The position numbers were made by a program, and so were the translations under genes. A stretch of 64,000 nucleotides of DNA from Closterium sp. Naga37s-1 (Eukaryota; Streptophyta; Zygnematophyceae; Desmidiales; Closteriaceae). Below the pieces are notes generated by a model. That model was not told where the DNA came from, searched no databases, and was given only the letters and a program-made list of their open reading frames with translations. Shown in pieces: positions 36,267 to 45,700 of this stretch; the stretch's first letter is position 1, and each line of letters begins with the position of its first letter. Where the stretch lies: positions 412,001-476,000 of the forward strand of contig CANJKZ010000410.1 of NCBI GenBank assembly GCA_947471745.1, in the 5' to 3' direction.

Positions 36267-39200
36267 TCAGAAATCGCCAGCCTCTGCACTGTCCACATAC
36301 ACAGTTTCCTGCTGCCACAACCCCCCAAGCCCTGTCTTCTTCTCGGTATTCTTATCCCCTGGTCTTTGTGATTGCATTGCCTTGCTCCCACTCTTCCCCT
36401 GCCCCCCCTCCCTCTGCTTCAGAGGTCTCCTCTGCTTAGACGCCAACCCTGCAGCAGCCAAAGCAGCAGCAGCAGCAGCAGCGCCCCCTGCCGTTCCTCT
36501 CATCGTTCCCCCCTGACCGCCTCGCACAATCCCTGCTGCACTTGCCACCACACCCGTCACAGCAGCCGCAGCAGCAGCTAGGGACGGCGCAGCAGGCGAA
36601 TCAGCAGCTGCAGAGGCTGCTACAGCGGCCGAAGAGGGAGTGATGCCAGGGATTTTCGGGACAAGGCTGGCAAACGAAGGGGCAGCAGGGGCAGCAGGAG
36701 CAGCACTGGGAGCAGGGCGGTCTGAGGCAGAGTCTTGGGACTGGGAACTCTCAAACACGTCTGTCTCAGGGATGAGGCTGGCGAAGGAGGGGAGCACGGA
36801 CTTGGGCGTGGGGAGGTCGGAGGATGCGCCCTTGAGAAAGCCCACCATGTCTGATACGGTTGCTGTTGCTGCCTGTGCATTCACCTGCGCCTTTGCTGCC
36901 TCTGCTGCCTCCCGCGCTGCCTTGGCTGCAAGTGCGAAGGAAATGCAATTGGGCGAGGGGTAGGGGGGAGTTTTGTGAGAAGTAAAGATAATGCAGAGGG
37001 GAGTATGAAGGGGCACTGAGGTACCACACACTTTTGTGCTGTTGCATTCCGCTCTTCCCAGGAACCACACATGGCACCAATCTCAAAGCCCGCACAAACA
37101 GCACCGATTTCCCACCACCCACGCACAGCAAATCTCCCAGCACCAGCCCCACCTGCCATGGCCTCAGCAGCAGCCTTCTCTTCAGCCGCCTGGGCCAGCG
37201 CCTCTGCCTGTGCTGCCCTCTCTGCCGCCTCCCTGCTCGCTGCCTCCCTCGCCTCCGCTGCTGCTGCCTCCTCCTGTTCCTGCTCTGCTGCCAGCAGCTT
37301 GTTGGCTCGCCGCGGGTCAGGGGGGACGAGACTGCACGATGAGAGGGGAGTGGGGAGAGAGGGGAGGCGGGGAGGAGGCAGAGAGCAGGTAGGCAGGACG
37401 AGTATGAGCACAGGTGTGTGAGATGGCACAGGCGTAGGTGCAGGTGTATTGGGGAAAGCTGAGGCCGAGGTGTTGTTCATTCGTATGGTACTGGTAGTGA
37501 CAGCCACTTCTGTAGCACTTGGTGTGTGCACTCCCTCTCAGCCTCCTGTGGGCTCATGTCGCACAACCAGTGCCATGCATGGCTGCTCGCTTGCAATTCT
37601 TCTGAACTTCAGGTGATCGCAAAGGAAAGTCTTTGTTTGCGTGGCACACAACTCCACACCACGTTACCAATCATCCACGTGGTTTTGAGACGTCTCAGAA
37701 CCAGCTTGCTATCCCGTGGGAAGCAGAGCAGCGCACCTGAGCATGTCTCGCAGGGGGGTGGCCTTCGCGCTCTCACTCGCCACCACGTCCAACGCCTGCA
37801 CCACACACAGGGGCGCGCGAAAGGAGGGAGCGCGAGGAGGGGCGCGGGAGGAGGGGCACGGGAGGAAAGGTGTGGGAGGAGGGGCGCGGGAGGAGGGGTG
37901 TGCAAGGAGCAGGAATGGGTAAGGCGTCAGGGCGGATGGAGGCTACAGGCGGACATGTGTGTGGCAGCAGAGGGGGGTAGCGGGGTAACTACCCCCGGTT
38001 TTCACAGGAAGTGCAATCTTGGCCGGCATGTGTGCGTGCTCAGACATGTGCTCAAGGAAATAGCATCACTTAACATTCCCGTGTACTCTTCCCTGCCACT
38101 GACCATCTGGGTGGAACAAGCGGCCTTCCTCAACCTTCAATATGCTTTTCCCCCTAATTTTCTCCCTTGCCATGCCGTCCCCTGCAACCCCCCACGTCAT
38201 TACCCCCTGCATGGCCACTCCGCCTCACCTTATCTCGCGCCATCTCCGGATCGCTCAGAAGCGCCGCCACCAGCTGCGCCACCTGCACGCGCGATGTCTG
38301 CGCGTGGGCGCGCCGTGCACGGGGATGAGAGCGGGGGAGAAGGGCGGGAGGGAAGGGCAGGGGGGAAGGGCGGGGGGGCAGAGCGGAGGGCAGAGGAGAG
38401 GGGCAGAACGGGGGTGGTGCCGAGGTAGGGGAGCAGAACGGGGAATGCAGTGGGAAGGGATGGTTGAGGGGCAATGGCAGTCAAACGTTGCCGCCAATGC
38501 ACACGCGGATGCGGGGATTGCTCAGAGTGGCCGCTCTACGGCCACCAGAGACCGAGTGGAACCACGCTGACACATCACATGGAAGCGAGCAGCAAGCCTC
38601 TCCGCGGACATGGACGCAAGCCAGCACCAACCTTTCACTTCCCTCCACCCCCCCCCCCACCCCCCACGACCCGCTGCCCATCTCCTCCTCTCTCCTCGCT
38701 TCCCCGCCCCAGCCCTCTCTTCCAGTTTCCCACGCTCACCGCGCATCCCTCGCCCTCCCACCCACCCCCTATCTCCCCAGCCCAGCCCCCGGCCGACCCC
38801 CGGCGCTCACCTTGCCGCTGTTGATGCTGCCCTCCGCGCCCACCACGAGCTGCGAGCGCGCCATGAAGCTGTCGGGCACGCCGTCGCAGAACCCCGTTCG
38901 CACGATGCTGTACGAAATTTCGCTCTCCGCCAGCGCCGTCGCCAGCCCCGAATATGACACGCCGCGCCGCCCAATGGATCCCAGGAACGCGAGCATGGAG
39001 GAGACGACGCTACCGTCCCGCGCGCCCGAGCCCTGCGCGAAGTCCGTCAGCAGCACGTACTGCGCCGCGCGGGCGGCTTCCGCCGCGCGCAGCAGGTCCA
39101 GCGCGTCCTGCGGGGAGACCACCCCCGCGCTGCCCGCGCCGTTCTCCGCGCGCCCCAGCGTGACGACGACCGTGCCCGCGCCCGCCATCGCCTGCGCGGT

Positions 39201-40265
39201 GAAGTCGGCGTCGCGCGCGGAGTACTGCACGAGGGTCAGTCGCTTGGCGTCGTCCGCGCTGATTTGCGGCTGCACGGGAAGGAGAAAGGAGGGGGTGAGA
39301 GAGGGAAGGATGTGTCGGGGATGGGAGTGAGTGAGAGGATGTTGCACTGAATGTACGCTGATGGCGATCAGCCAATGGGATCTGCTGATAGGGATCAGCC
39401 ATCGGGGAGCCAGTGAGAATCTGTCTACGGGATCAGTGAATGGGGATACGCGTTCACACTTCTCCGCACACATTGACCCCATCGCCTATTCAAAGAGTTC
39501 TCGTTCCTTCTTGTTCCTAAATAATTGCTCAGAGAGATCAAGAATCCAGATCCTGCCCTTCCGCTCATCCCATGCCTCCCCGCGTACCTTGAGTTGCGCC
39601 AGCAGCTGCTTCATCGCGTCCTTATCCGCCTCCTCCACGCCCGCGCGCACCTTGAACCCCGCCGCCAGCAGCTCCGCCACCACGCGCGACGCCGTGGGGC
39701 CCGCCGCGCCGCCCGAGACGAACACCGTCTTCGCGTCGGGGCCGGGAGGGCCGAGCAGCAGCGACGCCAGCCGCACCACCGGGTAGAACAGCCCCGGCGA
39801 CGCGGGGAGCTCCTCGGGGCGGGGGGGGGGCGCCGCGGCTTCGTCCTGTTGCGCGCTACCGCGGCTGGCGGCGCTATCCGCGGAGTCTTTTCGGCGGAAG
39901 ATGACGGTTCCCCTCGATGGTGGGAGCTCCTCCGCTCTGCCCTTCCGCGGAAGGATTTGCGTGCCGCGCTTCGTGCCACGACCATTGGTCGTGCCGCGTT
40001 GCGTCTTCGCGATCCTCTGCGTGCCGCGCTGCTTCGCCATTACCGACAGCCCGCGCGCGGATTCCGGCGGATCGCGGGCTCCGGGCTGTCGAGTACGCGG
40101 GCGGAGCGTGTGCGGCGAATGAGAGGGCTGCGCGCGGAGGCCATGGAAGGACGTGAAGGGCGTGGGCGCAGACGAGCCTTGAGACTCGCTCTCATCGCGC
40201 AAGCCTCTGGTGCCTGCCGCTGCAGCGGCGAGGGAGGCGGAGGAGGAACATGCGGCCGCGGCCAT
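36267..40265 (-). CDS. PTAC16: pTAC16-like NAD(P)-binding plastid nucleoid protein (six exons)
   Basis: Inferred exons 40265-39588, 39269-38811, 38297-38229, 37795-37737, 37331-37153 and 36925-36267, all with GT-AG borders and consistent phase, give 700 codons. Residues 1-60 are Ala/Ser-rich, as in plastid transit peptides. 75-115 are basic with RGTQ repeats. The Rossmann-like NmrA fold begins at about 178 (TVFVSGGAAGPTA, FKVRAGVEEADKDA), continues with VVVTLGRAENG, SPQDALDLLRAAEAA and YSIVRTGFCDGVP, and the third exon gives VQVAQLVAALL. The fifth is an Ala/Glu coiled coil. The last ends GLGGLWQQETVYVD, matching the closing motif of plant pTAC16. That family is found in plastid transcriptionally active chromosome and thylakoid fractions; its catalysis is unproven. 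The central part is Ala-rich and the protein is longer than the roughly 510-residue Arabidopsis protein. An upstream ATG at 40358 sits behind a likely splice acceptor. Confidence 0.85.
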
Positions 40266-40739
40266 GACAGTCACGCGTACAAACGCGCTTATTGCGAGTT
40301 GAGCTGCAACCTGAGAACGAGAGTAAGCAAGTTTTAGGATGGGGAATGAGGAGAACACGATTCACTGGATGTTGGATCGAGGGGGTAGGGTGTAACTGAA
40401 GCCTATGAATTTGCCTTGCAAATGCTGCACGAGCGTTCTCGCTCGCTGTGCGGTCCGCGCTGGTGTGGTGTACAACTGTCGGGTTCAGAGCGGACGGTGT
40501 GAAATCGAGAGGATCCGAATTCGGGTGACATTAGCGGAATTCCGCGCAAGCACGGCTCGGGAAGGTGCTGTACAACGTGCCAGATTGATGGGGAGATCCC
40601 GTGACATTTGCGGCGCGCCGATGGATCTGTGACGTGGCTCATGTCAAAGCCATTGTGAGGCCCAGATCAGACCAGACCAGGTGAAAACCCAGAAGCATGT
40701 CAGCCACTAGTATCATTCGCCTCCAAGTAAAATCGAGAA
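40266..40739 (-). other. Upstream region of the pTAC16-like gene
   Basis: It holds the likely 5' UTR, possibly an intron ending at a TTCTCAG acceptor near 40318, and the promoter side. No clear TATA box or second gene was seen. The foldback MITE begins 475 bp from the assigned start codon. Confidence 0.4.
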
Positions 40740-41244
40740 GGGTAAGTAGCTTTGGCGGAGGTACTACTAGCGACCCTGCGCTTTCCAGGGAACTACAGTG
40801 CTAGTTGCGGGCACTTTCCGCCCCTCCGTCCCTCCGACAGGAAAGTTATTGCAACAGCACAGAACTCGGCTCCACACACACCCACGTGTCACAAATTCTC
40901 AAGCCACTGGAAAAGCCTGAAAAAAAAAAAAAAAAAAAACTAAAACCCAATCGGAAAGGGATGCGTCTTGAGGACGCATCAACCCTAAAAAAAAGTGGGT
41001 TCTCATGTTCAGGGTTGATCCCTTCTAAAAATAAGTCCAGGTTCCCTATGGGTTTTTTTTTTTGCCCTGCGTTCTCTAATTTTCTCGAATTTGTGACACG
41101 TGGGTGAATGTGGGACCGAGTTCTGTGCTGTTGCCATGACTTCCCTGTCTGAGGGTCAGAGGGGCGGAAAGTGCCCGCAACTAGCACTGTAGTTCCCTAG
41201 AAAGCGCAGGGTCGTTAGTAGAACCCCGCCAAAGCTACTTACCC
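40740..41244. mobile_element. Foldback MITE, Mutator-like (505 bp)
   Basis: Terminal inverted repeats of about 160 bp, about 90% matching by eye (40740-40899 and 41084-41244), tips GGGTAAGTAGCTTTGGCGG, flanked by a perfect 9-bp direct repeat AATCGAGAA (40731-40739 and 41245-41253). Nine-base duplications with long arms are the Mutator pattern. The centre holds A and T runs and a small hairpin (GATGCGTC-TTGAG-GACGCATC). No coding capacity. Confidence 0.9.
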
Positions 41245-41253
41245 AATCGAGAA

Positions 41254-41691
41254 CCATGAAGCCAGACTAGACCTGCACAGATTTAGGGCACATGAACAGA
41301 ACAGTCTTCAATGCCTCGTTAAAGAACGTCCAAAAACAAGGTGGTGTTTTTCTCTATAAAAAATATAAAGATTAGTCTATTGGTTCAAAGGATGAGCCCA
41401 TTTGGCTCACATAAAGGCTCGAAATGCTTGATTGGTGTTGAGATACTATCTGTATGCCTAGTTTCACTGCGCCGTAAAACAAAATTTTACAACTGTCAAA
41501 CAATCATGTTGTATTGCTCCAAACACCCTACACAACTGCATGTTCTATCAGTATGCCTAGTTCCCCAGCGTCGTCGCCAGCTTTTGCACAACTACCGTAT
41601 CAAGCAATCAGGCTCTAGTGCACCATGTCAATTCACACATACACATTTGTATGCGCACAATATATGTCATATGCTTTCGCCACGCCTACCC
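41254..41691. other. Unassigned unique-looking stretch
   Basis: No gene recognised. AT-richer than the surroundings. It contains an imperfect direct repeat around TATGCCTAGTTTC (41453) and TATGCCTAGTTCC (41550), each followed by a similar CGYCGT segment and later CAAGCAATCA/CAAACAATCA. It could be flanking host sequence. Confidence 0.3.
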
Positions 41692-41727
41692 TGTCAGTAG
41701 ACCTGCACTATGGATCCTCGATTGATC

Positions 41728-41858
41728 TGTGAGAATTAACGAGAAGAATGATGAAACTAGAAAGGAGATGGGTACAAGTAGGAAACACAAAAGAGTTGTA
41801 CCCTCTAAGAACTACCCCACTACAGCCTAAACAGACTATAGCATATATAAGTTTGACA
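41728..41858 (-). repeat. 3' LTR (131 bp)
   Basis: The minus strand starts TGTCAAACTTATATATGC and ends TTAATTCTCACA. A GGGTACAA/TTGTACCC inverted pair lies inside. The polypurine tract CCTATGGGGGTG precedes it at 41859-41870 on the minus strand. Confidence 0.95.
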
Positions 41859-42086
41859 CACCCCCATAGGCAAAGTGGGGGAAAACAAGGGGTCACAAGA
41901 CCAGTCAAGAAGGTAAACCAAGCTCAGGGTGGATCACAAAGTCACCACGCAGTCTGAGCACAAGCAAAGGGCCACAAGGCCAGTTCACATGCATAGTTAT
42001 ATAAAAGAAAGCAAACAATACAGTGAACACAACCTAGTCAGTGTAAGCATGCAAGTATAAGTATATAGAGTACAATACAAGCAGAG

Positions 42087-42717
42087 TTAAGAAGTCAACA
42101 AGTGAGGCACAGTGGGTACAAGGCCTAACACAGTACAGAAACGCTGATGATCACAAGGCTGAAGTGCCTTGGTGAAAACATCAGCAGTGTTGGCCTGAGA
42201 GGCCACGTAGGCAAGACGAAGCTGACCGCGCTGCTGCAACTCTCGAGCAAGGAAGTAGCGCAGAGCAATGTGCTTCGTTCTGTGCTCCAGTCTGTGCTCC
42301 TGACACAAGGCCAGCATGGAGAACTGGAGGAGAACGAGGCGCCTCTCCCAAGTCGGTCAGCAGGTAGGTGAGCCAGCGTAGCTCCTGTGCAGCCATGGCC
42401 CCAGCGTAGATCTCAGCCTCACAACAGGAGCTGAGAACAGAAGAAGAACGGGTAGACCGCCAAGAGACAGAACCGGAGCCAAGACTGAAGGTGTAACCCT
42501 GTGACGACCGCTGCGTAGTCAAGTCGTCAACCCAGGAGGCGTCTGCGTGACCAGTGAGGACAACTCGAGCCCGTCCTCCAAGCACGAGCCCCATGCCCGA
42601 TGTACTGCACAAGTATCGCAACACCCTCTTCGCAGCATCCCAGTGCACCTTTCGGTGCCTGCCGGGAGCCACGTAGCGAGCCAGAAGGCTGAGAGGGTAT
42701 GCGAGGTCAGTGTGCAA
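42087..42717 (-). pseudogene. Copia RNase H, damaged
   Basis: After a small deletion near 42717, homology continues out of frame: PDLAYPLSLLARYVAPGRH, LTGHADASWVDD and SCCEAEIYAGAMA. At about 42318 a second deletion of roughly 20 bases removes the YVDNKA motif with a catalytic Asp, then LCQEHRLEHRTKHIALRYF, NTADVFTKAL and VPHLLTS-stop at 42087. Confidence 0.8.
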
Positions 42718-45700
42718 GTCATCAGGTACATGAGGCAGCCCACAAGCTCTGGATATGGGCCACTCGGCTCTACGGACTCGTCCGAAGGTGGAGCTGAGAG
42801 CGAGTGACCGGTAGGCAGAGGAGTGGACTGTGGCGAGAAGTACGTGAAGCCGAAGCGCTGAAGGACCTGCTGCACCATGTGTGACTGAGTCAAGGTAATG
42901 GTGCGCTGTGATCTGTCCCGGGTGATCCGCAAGCCAAGATAGCTTGTCAGTTCACCCAGGTCTGTGCACGTGTATCTCTTCTGCAGCTCGGACTTTACGT
43001 GGGCGAGTGCCTCAGTGTCAGCAGTAGCAAAGACAAGGTCGTCTACGTATACGAGAACGTAGAACGGCGGCAGAGTAGTGTCAGTGCGTAAGAACAGAGA
43101 AGGGTCAGAAGTGGAAGGAGCAAAACCAAGAGCAGCAAGAGTCGTCCTGAGTGTGTCGTGCGACTCACGAGGTGCCTGGCGGAGACCGTAGACTGTCCGC
43201 CGGAGGCTCCACTGGGTACCAGCTGGAAACGACCCAGTGAAGCCAGGTGGGCGGCGCAGCCAGATCTCCTCGTGCAGGCTGCCCTGTAGGAAGGCTGTGC
43301 TGAAGTCAAGCGAGTGGAGCTCGTAGTCACGCTGAGCAGCAACGTGCAGCAGAACCCGAAGAGTGGTCATCTTCGGGGTAGGGGAGAAGGTCTGAAAGAA
43401 GTCAACTCCCTGTCGCTGACTGAAGCCACGAGCAACGTAACGCACCTTGAAGACAGGCGGAGAACCCGGCGGCCGCTTCACCCTGAAGATCCACATGCCA
43501 CTGACGATGTTCGCCCCAGGCGGGGGAACCTCGTCGACGTAGGTGCCTGTGGACTTCCAGGAAGCCATCTCGGCGTCCATGGCTGCCTGCCACTGAGAGG
43601 AGTAGGGACCCTCTATCGCCTCTGCATAAGAGCGCAGGGTCGGGATGTCTGGTGCATCCGGGTCTCCCTCAGGGGCAAGCAGCATGGACACGAGATGAGG
43701 TACAGAAGCAGCAAAGCACTCAAACTCCTCCTGTCTGTCCTCAAGAACGTCCGTGCCAAGAGCACACTCACCCCCGACGGACGGAGGACAGACAGACACA
43801 GACGCAGACTCAGTAACAAGACGAGCAGCGTAGTCTAGGCGACAGGCTGCAGCAAAGTCAACAAGCTCAGCAACAAGAGCAGACGCAGCAGTGGACTCAA
43901 ACAAAGGGTCAGTGAGAGTAGTGGCCAGAAAACGCGTGACAGCTGGACTAGCAGCCCGTAGGGAGTCAGACGCAGGGTCCGGACCGGCAGGAAGAGAGGA
44001 CGCAGGAGGAGACGGCAGAGGGACACGCTGTGGAGCAGTGGTAGGACGCAGAGTCATAGAGTGAGTGCCAGGGACAGGAGGAGGACGCGGACGCGAAACA
44101 CGACCAGCGCGAACAGGACGGACAGGCGACGCAGGACGAGACTCAGGCTCACGACGCTCCGTAAGACCACTAGTCGGTCCAGAGTAAGGAGAAAGACCAG
44201 GCAGTGGAGAGGCTGGCTGAAACCGCGACTGGGACTGGACAGGCGGTGGACTCAGTAAAGGAGGAGGAGGAGGACCAGGAGAAGGCGGGGAGCCAAGAAC
44301 CTGCTGAAGAAGCGGAACGTAGTACGGCCGCGGCCACACAGCACCTCCAGAGACAGCAGAGACAGAACCGGTACCCTCAGCCCCAGGGTCTCCAGTCCTA
44401 GCAGCACCTCCAGCAGCTCCAGCACCAGCAGCACCTCCAGCAGCTCCAGCAGTAGCACCACCTCCAGCAGCTCCAGCAGCAGCAGCACCTCCAGCACCAG
44501 CAGCACCTCTAGCAGCACCAGCACCAGTAGCACCTCCAGAAGCCCCAGCGGCACCCCCAGCACCAGCAGTACCTCCAGCTGCACCAGCACCAGCAGCACC
44601 TCCAGAAACTTCAGCAGTACCTCCAGCTCCAGCAGCACCACCAGAAGCACCAGTAGTACCCCCAGCAGCACCAGCACCAGCAGCACCTCCAGAAGCTCCA
44701 GCAGCACCTCCAGTACCAGCAGCACCTCCAGAAGCCCCAGCAGGACCTCCAGTAGCTCCAGCAGCACCCCGACAGCGCCGAGAGTACCACTCACGAAGCT
44801 GCTGTGGAGAGAGAGGCTCCCGCCGCGGCGGGACACCGAGAGCACCTCCAGACGCAGCACGCGCAGGCTCAGCACCCCCAGACACAGCACCTTCAGGCTC
44901 CACACGCCCAGGCTCAGCACCCCCAGACTCAGCACCCCCAGTCTCAGCACCCCAAGTCCCCGCACCCGCAGGCTCAGCACCCCTAGCAGCACCTGAGTCG
45001 ACAGCTACCTCGACCGGCTCGGCAGGGTCTACCTGGGACACACCTGAGGGGGAAGGACCCTGGGGGGGGAGGGGGTCTACCGGGGGAGTACCTGGTGCGA
45101 GGAAGAGCGGCGGGGGGAGGGGAGAGGCAGTGCGGTAGGGAAAAAGACGGTAGTACGACACCGACTCGTCAAACGTGACGTCCTGAGAGGACAGAACACG
45201 ACGCGAGGTGGGGTGGTAGAACTGCCACCCAAGTGCGTCAGGGGGGAAGCCAAGGAAGACACAGGGAACGGCACGGGAGGACAGCTTGTCCGCTGTAGTA
45301 TCGCGGAAAAAAGCTCGAGATCCCCAGACACGGAACGCGGACGCATCGCCAACCTTCCCCGTCCACCGCAGAGTAGGTGTGGTCTCCGGCAAGGAGACAC
45401 GAGGCTGAAGGTTGATCTGATGCGCAGCGTACTGAAACGCGAACGGCCACAGAAAATGGGGAGCAGCCGCATGGATCATGGATGTACGAGCGACGTCCAT
45501 GACCATGCCAATGCGGCGCTCAGCAATCCCATTTTGCTGCGGGGAGGCCGGAAGCTGGAACGTCTGGCGGATGCCCTCCAAACGACAGAAGGCTCTCAGG
45601 AGGTCGGAGGAAAACTCCCCGCCTCTGTCTGAGTGCAGACACAGAACAGGAAGGTCTGAGCCGAAACTCTCACTAAGCTGGCGACGAGCACCGCGGATCC

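Noticed and set aside
37526..40337. Plus-strand open frames of up to 300 codons across the pTAC16-like gene
   Set aside because: They are antisense shadows of GC-rich exons and introns. The minus strand has conserved protein motifs and matching splice sites.
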